Positions 10,921 to 23,810 of a stretch of DNA of 64,000 nucleotides are shown piece by piece. Position 1 is the stretch's first letter; each line of letters begins with the position of its first letter. The notes below the pieces were generated by a model that was not told the DNA's origin, did not search any database, and was given only the letters and a program-made list of their open reading frames with translations. Made by a program: the position numbers and the translations under genes. The DNA is from Gymnorhina tibicen (lineage: Eukaryota > Chordata > Aves > Passeriformes > Artamidae): the NCBI GenBank assembly GCA_013399875.1, contig VXAZ01003899.1, positions 558,217 to 622,216 of the forward strand. The letters are read 5' to 3'.

Positions 10921-13900
10921 GTAATGGTGCCAATTACTCGTTTATCTATCAGCTGACAGTCTCGTATCGCTGTTCCCATTAAAAAAAAACAGAGGGGAAA
11001 ATGGCTGCGTCGTGTTTGAAGGCAAACAGCAGCAATGCTGTTTGTTTTTATCATTGCTAAACTGTATGGGAGGAGATCAAATTGTTGTTTTTTTCAGCTT
11101 TGTAAGAATTATTGGATTCCAGTTAACATTTCGGTTCTCAAATTACTTCTTCTGCTTTAACATTGCCGATGATATCAACATAAGAAATCAATTAAGTGTG
11201 GATAATTTGGTATTTCTCAAGGGAAGAGCTGTACAGCTGACTGGAATACAAAAGAAAGGAAATAGAAAATGCAAATCTGTTGAGTCTGTTGACAAATGAT
11301 TGGACTGTAGAACGCGAGGAGCAGATTTTATCCCAGGGACTGAAACAGGATTCTTAGGGAGCCAATGCACTTTGCTGTTCTACAAGTTTCCACACTGATA
11401 AATGGGGCTGATGATACTCACAAATCATGTGTCTGTATGTTGGGCCTATTAATCAAGTCTCTGGAACTGCACTTGGCTCTTGAGTGATGGAAATACATTT
11501 TCCTAAAAGGAGAAGAAAAAGAACAAAATTAAAAAAGACAAAAAGTGGAAAAAGAAATCTCTGAGTTGGGTTGAAAGGAAGGATGTGGTGGAGGAGAGGC
11601 ACGGCAGAGTGTATGCTGTGGAAAGAAGATACCAGACGTAAGTTTGGAGGTAGTTTTGCAGTCCTACTGGTGACACAGGGGGTGTGTGTTACGGAGATGA
11701 TGTGAGTCTGAATCTTGATAGACTGCGAGTCCTGTGCTGTTTTGTTCTTTATCTCTCACAGCCTGTGCGCCCTAAAGCTTGATCCTATGGGTACGTGGAT
11801 TGGCTGATGGAAATGCGGTAAAACTGCTCATGCTAGAAATGTTTTAGGATTGCCTTTTTCTATCATTTAATTTACTTGTGACAAACTAAGAGAAACAGAT
11901 GCACTTAGAGAAGAAAGGTTTGACCCCACTCAACCACGGTTAATTAATGCCCAGCCCTAGAGGTGTGCAGAAGTGTTATGGGCGCGTGGAAAATGAAGCT
12001 TTACATAGTGCTCATTGAGACATGATATTTGAGAGTGCTGAGCAGCTTCTACACTGTTGTGGAGATGATACCCAGAATATCTGATAAGTTACATCAAAAG
12101 TTTAACTAAAAAAGAAGTTTAGAAATGTAACAGTCTTGGGAGAGGAAGGATAAAAGAAATGGATAAATGAATTAAGCTATTAGCAGAAGCTAATTTTACC
12201 AAAGAGGCAACCACAGGGTTTTTTTTTCTCATGAAATGAAGTTTTAGATGGAGCATGAGTTCAGCTATTGGGATTTATGATACAGTGAAGTGGAGGAAAA
12301 TGAGTTGTTTAAGTCAGGAGAAGAGATAATAATTGCTGAATGAGAAATGTAATGTGAACAGAACTCATTTAAATGGGGTTGTCTGTGCAGACTATGACTT
12401 CCAAAAGTGACAAGGTTTTTAACAGTTGCCTGTTGGACTAAGAGGATATAGGTGTTCTCTCAAGATTTGCCTGCTTTTGTAAAAAATATAAAATCATGAA
12501 AACTCAAGGAAAGAAATTTTCAGTGAGACAGTCCATCAACTGTATCCCTGCAACTCTCATTTGGGAAATGAAATGAAATGTACTGAAAAAGAAATTCATT
12601 TGGAGAGCTCATTTTGGTGGCGGATTTAGCTGAGAACTCAGCTTAGTACATGGTAGTTCGACAAAAACCTACATGGACAGCTAGTTTAAAGAGGATATAA
12701 ATCTTCCCTTCTCATTACAGTTCTTATACCTGATTTTACAGCATAAGTTGTTAATGTGTGACTATGAAGTCAAACTAGGACAGGCAGTGAAGAGTGAACT
12801 GAACTTGTCCCTCTGCAGAGGAATTTTATAGAAGTTGAGGTTATATGAATTACTGTAACCAGCCTTGAGTTGGCAGGGAGAGCCACCTTTGCATCCCAGT
12901 TATGAAGAGCTGAAATACAAACTGGTGAACTGCTCTGTTGAGGTATAGGCTCAGAATCTCAAGCACTTGTGTTTTTATGGCAGTGGGAATATCATAACAG
13001 TGAAAAAACCCTCATGTTTTCCCACTGTGAAATGGGCTTCATCAGAGCATTCCAGTTCAAAACTGGTGCATGCTTCAGAGGAGAAGGAGTAGAATCATAA
13101 TTTGGGGAAAGAAGAAACACAACATGGAGAAATGGACTTCCCTTCATTCTTTGAAACCTATGCAAAAATAGTGCTGTTTTATAATTCTGTGACAAATGTT
13201 CCTTTGGAAACAGATTTTGAATGCTACATACCAAGTGGTAAAAGAATGGAAACAGTGATAGAGAAGTGCCATAAATAGAACCCAAATTGCTGGATTCCCT
13301 CTGGACATGTCCTGCACCGTGGTGTTTGTAAGCATTAGGTGCAGAGTCTCTCCAGATAATGTTGCTGAAGTCAGAGTTATGTGCAGGTATATCTAGGTAA
13401 ACTGAGTCATACCCGTGTAACCTTGGTGTCAGTCTTTCAAAAATGTTGTTCAGCTTGTTCATACAAATTATAAAAAAGCTGGTTCAAATGGTGCTTGTAG
13501 GTCACCTGTGAGCAGTGGAGAAGCTATTCCAGGTTTCCATTGTTTGAGCATTTGGCTCGGAGCTGGAGGTGAAGGTGCAGGATTCAGCAGTGCACAGTTG
13601 CCTGGAGATAGGTTTGGAAATATGTCTGGTTGGAGTTGTGTTACTGAGGAGAAGGGGAAAGCTCAGGGAGAGAACTGAGCGGGGCTGGGGCTAGATGGCC
13701 CTGCACCGTCGGAGGAGAGTGCCATGTACTGCTGGTCACCCACCAGGGCCTTCTGGCTGGCTCCTTCAGCAAGCTGTCCCCTCCTCATAGGAGAGTCTCT
13801 CCTGCAGAGCCACCCCGGACAGAGCAGCCTTCCTGGGCCTTTGCTGCCGAGGCCATCTGTTCCTGGAGAAGTCTCCAAACACTCTTCCTCCTGCACAGTT

Positions 13901-14020
13901 GGTTGTGGAGCTCTGGGATGCCTTTGGTGACACAGTCTCCTACAAGGTGGGATGTGTAGAAGCAAATTTTGTGGCACCAGAGGGTGAGCTCCTTGTTGAT
14001 GTGCTGCACAAAGATAGTGG

Positions 14021-14440
14021 GCTGTATTTCACATGGATAGGGGGTGTATTTCACATGGATGTCAGGGTGTATTTCACATGGATAGGGGGTGTATTTCACA
14101 TGGATGTCAGGGTGTATTTCACATGGATAGGGGGTGTATTTCACATGGATGTCAGGGTGTATTTCACATGGATAGGGCATGTATTTCACATGGATGTCAG
14201 GGTGTATTTCACATGGATAGAAGGGTGTATTTCACATGGATAGAAGGGTGTATTTCACATGGATAGGGGTGTATTTCACATGGACAGGGATGTATTTCAC
14301 ATGGATAGGGGTGTATTTCACATGGACAGGGGTGTATTTCACATGGATAGGGGGTGTATTGCACGTGGTAGGAGGTGTATTTCACATGGACAGGGGTGTA
14401 TTTCACGTGGATGGCAGGCTGTATTGCGCATGGGTAGCAG
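14021..14440. repeat. Minisatellite, 21-23-bp unit, about 19 copies
   Basis: The unit is close to GTGTATTTCACATGGATAGG. About 19 copies are counted by eye. The first third is a higher-order array: units ending ATAGGGG alternate with units ending ATGTCAGG, giving a 45-bp period (GTCAG at 14061, 14106 and 14151). The middle has two ATAGAAGG units, and the 3' part changes to 21-bp units alternating ATAGGGG and ACAGGGG. The last copies decay (GCACGTGG, GCGCATGGG). Because both 45 and 21 are multiples of three and the unit lacks stops in several frames, open frames of about 70-130 codons appear on both strands. I treat these as by-products, not genes. Confidence 0.95.
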
Positions 14441-14740
14441 GATGTGTTTCTCCCCTCTCCACCACAGCTTTGCCATTCACTGCCATGCTGCTGTGACAAG
14501 AATACAGTGCACTAAGCAAAGACAGTGTCGGTTGAAATACTACCTGTATTCTGGTCTTTGGGAGATTTTATTATTATATTCCCTTAGGTAGCAGAGAAGT
14601 ATCTGGGAGTGCTGGCTCATGCTCAATACCTCTTAGAGCCTTCCAGTCTTTGCCTGGATCAAACCCAGCTTCCTTCCTATGCTCAGATGTTTCATTGTTG
14701 GACTGGCTTCTCCTTCTCTGTCTGTCCCTCTCAAGCACAT

Positions 14741-14755
14741 TCTCTCTCTCTCTCT
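14741..14755. repeat. (TC)n microsatellite
   Basis: About seven TC dinucleotides lie within a wider pyrimidine-rich stretch (about 14706-14790). Confidence 0.85.
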
Positions 14756-15344
14756 GCCTATTTCTCTGTCTCTTGTCCTCCTCTGACCTCCTTATGATAG
14801 TAATTTTATTTCATTTTCCTCTCATACAAGTTTTATTATGGCTGTTTGATTTTTCTTCTACCTACTTATTGAAGTTTAAATTAGTTTACATATTGATCAG
14901 TTATGTCAAGTTATAATGTGTTTTCTCACTTGCAACAGTGTGGCTATAAAGCTTTGCAAACAAAGCAGTGGGTTCATGAAATTACGCCATCAGCAGCAAC
15001 TTGGTCTTTTCAGGGCTCTCTGTGCAGAAGCCACAGACCCCGTTTGGATTTTTTTTGCAGTGATGAATCATTCTGGTTTTCCTAAGTATATACATGAGAG
15101 AATACCTGTGCATCTAAACAGGAGCACTGTGTCTCCTACTGTGACCCGCAGCATACTGCAGCTGCTGTCCAGATTTGTTCTAGTTTTGGGCAGTAGTTTG
15201 ATGTGTTCTACATTGGACATTGTTTACACTGTCCATACTGTCTTCATACTGGAGTATGAAGATTGGGTAAGATTTCTTAGGCTAGACCAGAGATTGATCT
15301 TTCTAAGAGGTGATGAAATTTCTAAGTCTAAAATACGTGATTTT

Positions 15345-15390
15345 TAGTACTTTTCTAAGATAGTACTTATCTTTTCTAAAGATAGTACTT
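15345..15390. repeat. Short tandem duplication with TAGTACTT
   Basis: TAGTACTT occurs three times (15345, 15361 and 15383), with TTTTCTAA(A)GA between copies. This suggests two local slippage duplications of about 16 and 22 bp. Confidence 0.7.
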
Positions 15391-17587
15391 CAGTAATGAA
15401 ACATGCATTATGGAGAAGGAAGGTGGATCCATACAATGTTCTCTTTTTATGTTAGAAACCATTCTCTTTTGATTCTTGATCCTTAATTCCCGTTCTGAGA
15501 GTCGCAAAGAATGTAAAGAAAATCAAGATGCATAATTTGGACTAAATAAGTTAAAATTCAGTCTGAAATTAACTCGAGAGAAATAATTACCATAGCCAAG
15601 TGTTTTCTAGCAAAGTAAACTGATACTGATTTTGAGAAAACACTGGGTTGATCCAAATCTCGGTTGAAGATCTAGATTTTCTGATTCGTGTGGTGAGACT
15701 GCAGCTGAGGTATAATAAAGAGGAAAATATGTCAGCTTCCTGCTGCTTCATGCAGACTGGAAGCCCTAATAAGGAAGAAGATTTATTTGTTTGGGTGAGG
15801 TCAAACAGTCTTCAAACATAGCTGTTACTGTGGCCAGACCACGGAACTCAGGAGATTGTCTTGCTCCATTTCCTAATAACTTCATAGCACGTTGCTGAGG
15901 AGACAACCAACAATGAGTAGCTAATAAAATAGCACTCTTCAGGCTTAGCATCTTAATGAGAGCATCCAGGAGATGCCAAAGGAAAACTGCGTGGGGAGGG
16001 GAACTCCTCCCATCTGCTCCTGTTTAAAACACCCTGCAGTCGTGTGTGTGCACAGGCAGCAGTGGGACAGGAGGCACTGCCAGCACAGGGCGCTGGGGCT
16101 CCTGGAAGCTAAAAAGGGGCAAGGAGTGTTTGCTGATGCTGCAGGTTTGGCTGGTGCAGGGCAGTGGCTCCTGAGCAGGGCTCCTCTCCCTGCAGTCCCC
16201 CCCCATTCATGCAGAGAGGGGCTGCTAATGGCCCTCACTTTTAAAGAGCTGGATGAGCAGTCTGGGAGGAAGAGGAGAAATTTTCCGGTGTGGGTGAATG
16301 GCCACTTTCTGCCTTGTGGGACATCCTCGTTGTACAGCTGTTTCATTGCTTTTAGAAGGGAGCTTAACCACTTCATCTAACTGGGACCCCTTTCCAAAAC
16401 AGTGACCTGAGTCACCTGAGATGGTGGAAACTCTTTTCTCACTGTTCTTGCTTTTTGTGACCATCCACAGACCCAGTAACTGCTCTTACAATGGAATCTA
16501 GGCAGGATTTAAAGTGTGTATGACTTATAAACCCTTTTGGTAAAAACTGCACTTTAAATTTGATCTTGGGAAATTTTTGTGAAATGCTGATGGAATTTTT
16601 ACCTCCTGTTACAATTTGCTACCACAAGCTAACATTAACATTTAGTCTGAAGAAACGTTTCAATACTGTGCATTTGTTAGTTGCTCCTCAAATGAAATTG
16701 TATAGGAAATTTGGAGAGATGCTAATCACTATTTATCAGTTTGTTTGTTTTCAGTTTCCATTAAGTTCCTTATTACAAATCTAAATTTACTCTAGCTCTA
16801 GCAGTGATGATGTTTCATACTGTAGGAATATACTTCTTGACTTGCTTAGTATGTAAGATGCCACATATGGTGTTTTTCATTTGGGGGGACCATCTTGTGA
16901 ATCTGAAGGATAAATATGTATTTATTACAGCACTTAATATTTCTTTAAAGACCAAAGCTGAAAATTGGCTTTTAATTACAGTAAATTTAGTTTTATTACT
17001 GAAAATGATGTCTTACCTTTCAGTATAATTAGCCTTTTTTTCTGGAACACTCTTTTCCCCAGAGCAGTATGTATGGCATTTTAATGCTTATTTAATGATG
17101 GCAGGTTGGGGTATAATTATTCAGCCACTGAGCTTTTTGAACTGTTGCTCTAAAAATAATAACATGATTAGTTTTTATGTTACTGTCCAAAGCTAGTGGT
17201 TTGTTTTATTACTAGTTATGTTGGTAGTATTTTGGTACAGAAAAAAAAATGCTTCATGGCAGTAGCACAGCTGTGCTTGGAGCTGTTTCACAGAGAGCAG
17301 TCGTGGTTAACACAGAGGAACAGGGCTGACTTTGAGAATGTGGACAAGCCTTTGCATGAATTCTGTAGGCTTTTTCTGTTTAATACATGTATGTGATTGG
17401 CAGCTCATTTAGGGATACACAATTAATAAGAGTAATGAAAGCAAGCATAGAGCTGCTTATAAAATAACTGCAGAATTCCAGGAATTAATAGGGGACAAGT
17501 GCAAAGTTGCATACAGTCAACACCAGGTTTGTGTGAATTTCTGCTTTAGTGACAGTGAAATCAGTGATGTTATATGGTGGCATTACA

Positions 17588-17900
17588 CCTGTGGTGGGTT
17601 GGCTGCTCACACTCCCCCTCCTCATAGCACTGGGGTGAAACCAGGATCTGCTCCAGCACCTCTTTCCCCATCTCATTCGCTGACTTTGCTGCTCCCAGGG
17701 CTGTTTCTCACAGCGTTTTCCTCACTCCCTGCTGCCTGGCACCTCTCTGCCCTTTCTCAGGTGCACTGTGACAGAGGCACTAGGAGCTGCACGGGCAGGC
17801 TCAGCTGTGGAGCCCAGTGGAAGCAGCCAGAACTGCCCTTGCCTCTTCTCACAGCAGCTGCCCTGGAAGAGCTGGGCACCAGCACCCCGTAGCTAAACTG
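17588..17900 (-). mobile_element. Diverged solo LTR of an avian endogenous retrovirus, reverse orientation
   Basis: The stretch opens with TGTGGTGGGTTGGCTG and CACTCCCCCTCCTCA. This is the reverse complement of the 3' end of a common avian LTR family ending in CAACCCACCACA (recalled, not searched). Further matches follow in order: CTGCTCCAGCACCTC, GCTGACTTTG, GGGCTGTTTCTCACA, TGACAGAGGCACTA, GGCTCAGC, then CTTCTCACAGCAGC and CCCCGTAGC near the other end. It is much shorter than a full LTR of that type, so internal deletion is likely. No internal retroviral genes flank it. It would be a remnant left by LTR-LTR recombination. A plus-strand open frame across it (17533-17892) is a by-product. Confidence 0.55.
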
Positions 17901-18347
17901 AAGGGATCTCCAGGCTCATTGAATTTACCCCTTGGAATGGCAGACAAACATGTTTAGCTCCAAAGATCTGTAAGAATTTTATTCTATAGTTTCCAGACAC
18001 TTTAAAGAGCTTGAATGTACCGGGGGCCTCTTGCAAAAGATCAGAGGCAGCGACCCCAGGCTGTCCCAGGAAAGGTCTTTATTTTCCCTGCTTTCCTTAG
18101 CATGTTCCAAATGCCAAGGAATCTGGTCCATGGAATCCCAAGGCAGCCCAGGGAAGGGGATGGTGCCTAACTCTTCAGTTCTTGCCCACTGACCTGGAAA
18201 AAAGCGTTTCCTCTCTCCAGATCTGTCCATGGGGAAGCTCATGACCAGACTGGAGCCCTTGGATGTCATTATCAGGAGACATGTCCCACTGTGCCTGCCA
18301 TCTCTGAATATCTGTGTCAATCTGTAATGCTTCTGACTGGAGTGAAT

Positions 18348-18382
18348 CCCATCCTCCTCCTCATCCTCCTTCTCCTCCTCCT
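18348..18382. repeat. CTC-rich trinucleotide-like tract
   Basis: An imperfect (CTC)n/(TCC)n run lies between CCCATCC and CTGAAG. It gives an acidic Glu-rich stretch in a minus-strand open frame that has no other support. Confidence 0.7.
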
Positions 18383-21300
18383 GAAGAGAGCAGCTTTTGT
18401 GCCGAGGCAGGGACAGCCCCGTGCTTGCTGCAGCCAGAGGCAGAGGGGAGAGAAGCAAAGACAAACGTGCAAGCAAACAAAATCATGTAGTATTTAAAAC
18501 TCCTTTTCAAATAGCAGTAAATCAAAGCCCAAGGACTGAGTAATCTTAAACTATTTCTATTCCTTCCATAACTTTATCAAACTTCACCATGGGACACTCC
18601 ACGATGGATCACCTGTTCAGAACTATACTCCCTTCACAGGCTTACAATTGATCATGACCATTATCTATCTTTTAACCTTGTACAGGTGGCATCCTTTCAC
18701 TTAAATAATTTATGTTCCTCTTCATTTTTATGCTTGAATATATTTATAAGTTCACTGTATTATTTCTGGACCTATTTTTAAATGTCACTTCATATGCACC
18801 TTCAAGAGTGCTGGTACAAATTGTGGAATTGTCATTAATGAGAGGGCTGTGCATGGACACCATTTGAGCTGCAGAAGCACTACATCTTTTCAGACTCTCT
18901 ATTAGAATTTTTTAAGTCTTTGGAAGAGCAGGCAGTGTCCAAACCCAGAGAACCAAATGCACCTAGCAGCCTTTCTTCTGGTGCAGTAGTTGGAAAGTTA
19001 AGTTCTACCTGCTTTAAGGTGAACATGCCTGTGTTGACAGGGCTGGAGAAAGACCTTGAAAGAAAAGCTCAGAGTGGGCACAGGGTGTAAGAGAGAATCT
19101 GACTTTTCAACCCCTTCTTCAGAAGGCTTAGGTGGAATAAATTTCCCTGAGAGAAAAACACTTTTATCATAGTTATATACTCACAGGTTCTGTTTTATTA
19201 ATCCTTCAGAAGAACAAATTCACCCGTTGTTAACCTCAGTTGTTATGGTTGAGGCTGCTTCTTTGTTCTACTTTTTTCCATTTTTCTTAGTAGTATTCCA
19301 TATAATTGTGGTGCTGTTATTGTTAATTAAATAATTGCAATATCAGTGTTTTCAGGATAAGACAATGTGACGTAAGGTTTGATTTTCAATGGTGTTATTT
19401 TACTGATAGATTTTGAAACATGCTAAGTAGGATTCTGTAGAATAAAGTAGGCTTCATTCATTCAGCCTGACCTTCCTTTCAGTGTAGTTGGATATTTCCA
19501 GTTTTATTCCTTGATATTTATTTGTAAACTGATTAGTGTTGACTTTTGCCTACAGAACTGTTGTGCTTACGTGCCATGAATTTTTAACAGCTAAATTTAC
19601 TGTTTGGGAACGTTCAGCAAAGCAGAGAACTTGAATCGAGTAATGAATATTCATGACTGGCAAGTTTTTGCATACCATGAACTTGATGGTATTAACATCA
19701 ATTAGGGGCTTAAGTTACTAATCGTAAATCTTAAAGCTGTGCTCAGCAAATAGCTGTTGGTTGTTGTCAGTCAAATGGTTGTTGAACAACCATAGATGGA
19801 AATATTTGCTTAAACCATTTGCTGCACATTTGTGTAGGATAAACAAATTGGTACAAATTTTGTCCATTAGTGGAATATTTGCCCTCAGTAAGGAACGTTA
19901 ACGTTGCATATGGTCAGTTGTGGTTCCCTTGCCCGTAGCTCTCTGCAGGACTCTGTGCTCAGATGTCCCTTTAAACTGGGATGCTGACATCAATCAGGAG
20001 CAACACATCTGCTTTAGGTGTTTAGAATAAATTAGTTCATATCACTGGGAATCTAGTGCAAACTATGGCTCACGGAGCAGTAATTGATTTCAGATATCCC
20101 AGCATTGTCAGAACTTCCAATGGGTTATTTAATTACACCCCAAAAGGTCATACTATATCCATGGATCTGCAATACTTGTAGTGTTTTGTTTCTTGATCAA
20201 TAATTTCATGTCTGATATACTTCAAATGATGTAAAGTCAGCACAGGTTTTTAACCAGGAAGTCCTGTCAGATTTATCTTAAAATCCATTAACATGTTTTA
20301 CAAATAACTAACATTTTGCTGGTGGAAAGGAGCTGCTGCAGAGGTGATTGGATAGGTGAGGAGGTAATAAAACACACTGCTTAGTGTGCTGTAATTGGGT
20401 GTCAGTGCAAATGAGATTATTTAGTTTATTTAGTAATTGCAAAATTTATTTTAGATACCTGCGACATTTAAACTGTTCATTTATACACCTGAACAATTCT
20501 ACTCTAATTGTAATATTAGTCTGTTTGCTGCTTTTAAAAGAGGCCAATGAGAGACTTATTTGAAAAAAGCATTTGATTTCTCTGTAAACTTCTGGGTCCT
20601 AAGTCTCCCCTCTCTTTCCTCTTTTCTTCTAACACATAGTCGGAGACTGTAAATTAAAGTGGTGCCAGATATTAACTACCATAATTATTGACGCTGTCGT
20701 TCCACTGCATCAGGCAAAAAATGCATGGTAATTTTTGTTAATCATGCTCCTACCCTGGCTTCCACATTTTGTTGGTGTTTTTCTTTTAGCAAAATGTATG
20801 ATTGAGTTGATGATTTTTATCTCAGAGAACAATATAATTAACATGGTTAACTAGGGCTGCTGTGTATTACAAAAGATCTGAAATGGCAAAATGACAGACT
20901 GTGAGAATAACTTCAGAAGAGGAATAATATAAATGCAGCTGATTTGTTTGTGGCCATTTCCTTTTGCTGCATCCACGCCGTAAGGAGTTTACTGCACTTG
21001 TGAAGGACGCAGAGAGAAATACTAAAATATTTCTTCCTTTCCCATGTCTTTTCTTTTGAAGAAGTATTGGCAGCAAAAGGAAAATTCATTTTTAGGTTTC
21101 AAATGTCCTTCTTTAGGGGCTGTGTTGCGTCAGGGCCCTTGATCATCTCTATGCTTATACTCTGCAAACCTATGAAAGTCATACCCAAATTTTAATAACT
21201 TTATATTCCGTAGCCCACTTAGACTTGTTTTCTTGAGCAGACTTTAACAGCTCTCCACAACAATACAAACATTAAACTGATTAAACTCCCTTGGATTTTG

Positions 21301-21628
21301 TTGTGCTTTAATTCTATAAATCTGCTAACAATAGATCTTCATTGAAGTGGTGCCGTTAAATCCAAATCAGATTTGAAATTCTGTTTCTAATGTTATTCAA
21401 GGAACCTTTACCTTAGCAGATGATTGTTTGTGTGAGAGCTGATGGAATATGTGCTAGATGCCTGTTGAATGTGCATGTGCAATTCAGTATTTTGTTCTTT
21501 GCCAAGGAAACACACAAGCAAAAGCATTTCATCATCGTAACGGCAATTTATACACAAAGTCTTTTTATCATTAAAGTTCTCAGAAATCTACGGTCTAGGT
21601 CTGCTTTTGCTCATGAAGAAGAGAGAAA

Positions 21629-21727
21629 TGTGCTCGTGGTGCTTGGGGATGTGGTTTACTGCTGGGTTAATGGCTGGACTCAGTGGTCTTAGAGGTCTTT
21701 TCCAGCCTTAATGATTCTCTGATTCTA
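21629..21727 (+). mobile_element. CR1 LINE 3' tail fragment
   Basis: In + orientation, GTGGTGCTTGGGGATGTGG is followed by CTGGGTTAATGGCTGGACTC, GGTCTTAGAGGTCTTTTCC and a terminal ATGATTCTCTGATTCT. This is the CR1 3' UTR with its ATTCTATG-type octamer tail. The copy is heavily 5'-truncated, and about 20 bp seem missing between GGTTTA and CTGCTGGG. It has no coding capacity. Confidence 0.85.
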
Positions 21728-23794
21728 CTGCTGCTGCCCGCTTTTTGTTCCACCAAGGCTTGTTCCTATCTTTTCTCTCTTTTCAGACTGCTTTATCCAA
21801 TCCCCCCTTGCATGCCGTGCCTTTCACAGCACTCTGCAGTGCTGCGTCACACAAACGGGGGGGTGCTGAGCTGAGCTCCACTGAACCTTCTGCTGTTGAT
21901 TTAGATGCAGTGGTGTCAGCAATAGACTCTTAGAGCTCCAACTGGCAATACATCAGCTTTTTGATGCTGTGCCCTAACAAAAAGGGAGTGAATTACTGCT
22001 TCTCCAACCCACAGTGATACGTTGTGGTGTTATAACTGTGCAAAATGCATTTTTCCCCTGCTACAAAGCCTCTTCAGAAAGCACATCAGACGTGGAGATG
22101 ATAACGGTTCTGTGGAAGATTTGACCTTGTTGCCAACGTTTTACCTCTCAGAGAACAAGGATTGCTCTGAAGTTTCTTCCTGAATTGATAATTTCTCCCT
22201 GCCCCTAAAAGCTTTCAATAGCTCGTTTGCACTCGCTCGTCCTTCGTTTTGCTTGTGGCCATTGTACCACAAGGTAGGCAGACAAAGAGAAAATGTAGGT
22301 GATCAGTCCAAGAACAAACCTCTTGTTCTCACACAAACACACCAGAGGGCTGTGTGCATTTTGAGGCAATATAAACTACTTTTGGAAGTAGTGGTAGTTA
22401 AAATCTTACAGAAACCTTAGACTTTGTGAAAGACAAAGCTGGCAGTGCTGTTGTGCAGCATGTCTGTCAATTGTGCAGGAATTCTATTAATTGACAGTGG
22501 TGGTATGTGTGCCCTGCATTTCTATGGCCAGAAAACAAACCCAAGAGAGCTGCTTGTCCTGCCTGTTATACATGTACACGTTTAATTAGTGAAATTGTGT
22601 TCTCTTGTTTAGTTCAAATAGCTACCACTTAACTACTCTGTTAAATGCATGGTCACGTGTCCAGACTGTGTTAAGACAATAATAAGATTTTGAAACTGGC
22701 ACAAGTCAAAGTTCAAGTTGCCTGATAAATGTGAATTTGTTTCCTTGAACCACATGCATATGGATTTAGATTTTACTTACATTATTGAATTCTTTTTACA
22801 GTAGTTTTTAGCCCAGATGATTCTTCAGGGTGACACTAAAACAGTCTCCATCTTGAGATGAAAGACTGTTGATGGAAAACTGCTTACCTGCAGCTGTCAA
22901 GGTGGTTGGAAAGTGGACTGTAAATGAGACAGGGTCTTTTAGCAAAGAGAAAGGATCATTAGGATCATCTCATGGTGAAAGCAGCTGCCCACTCTCCTGC
23001 CCGTGCCACAAATTTCCTGCGAGATCCGTTTATTTCTAGACGGTCACTACCTCTTAAAATCTAATCTAATTTCTGGATGCCTGGATTGGAGCTCTGAGGT
23101 CTGGTCTGCCAATTTACAGCTCTGATTAACATCAGTGAAAGCTATGTTTAAAACACAGAGCTGTGAAACCCACAGTTTTCTTCTGGTGTCCTGACAGAAA
23201 GTCAGGTGACGACCCAATAAAAATATTTCAAACCCAGTATTTGAATTTGGCAATGCTTTGCCCACAGTTGAAATGGCAATTTTATCCTGAAACTAGACAT
23301 TATATTTTAATATAAGGCACTTCTGTCATCCCTGGTTACAAGATAATATTTAAGGGGGATGACAGTGTGCTTGAACTTAAGGCAACTCAGACAAATTGAA
23401 ATCAATTCTCATCAGAATGCAACACCTTTCTAACAGAAGGAATGATTTCACAGGAATTTATTTTGCTTTCCAGGAGGGCTCCCTGTAGTGTAAAGTCACC
23501 TGCAGAAGTTTTCAGCTGATGTCCTTTCAAATTATATCTGCCTTTGAAAACAATGACACTTAGAGATGCCACTGACTCTCTTTCCAATACTGACTTTTCT
23601 GTGCTGTTTACAAGGCTGTGAAAGCAGGGACACGTGTCGCTTTCTGTACGAGCTGACACTGCTCTGCAGAGTTAAGGGCTAAGCCAAGCAGGTACAAAGG
23701 CATAAATCAAGAGAGAAAACGTATAGGAATATTGCATTTTTATAAAATTTTTAATTGTCGTAATGAACATTGGATTGCAAATTGGTGCAAATAA

Positions 23795-23810
23795 TTTTTT
23801 TTTTTTTTTT
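23795..23810. repeat. T16 homopolymer
   Basis: An uninterrupted run of 16 T. No SINE or processed pseudogene body is recognisable beside it. Confidence 0.95.

Noticed and set aside
12992..13462. 156-codon minus-strand open frame
   Set aside because: No recognisable family, signal or codon bias. Its length is compatible with chance in 64 kb.
13785..14189. 134-codon minus-strand frame and overlapping plus-strand frames over the repeat array
   Set aside because: They are open only because the minisatellite unit lacks stops and has a period divisible by three. There is no domain and no splice context.
15945..16380. Overlapping 143- and 135-codon frames on opposite strands
   Set aside because: Mutually overlapping open frames in a GC-richer intron patch, with no homology recognised.
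17979..18476. 165-codon minus-strand frame with an acidic run
   Set aside because: The acidic run comes from a CTC-rich simple repeat and no other coding evidence is visible.
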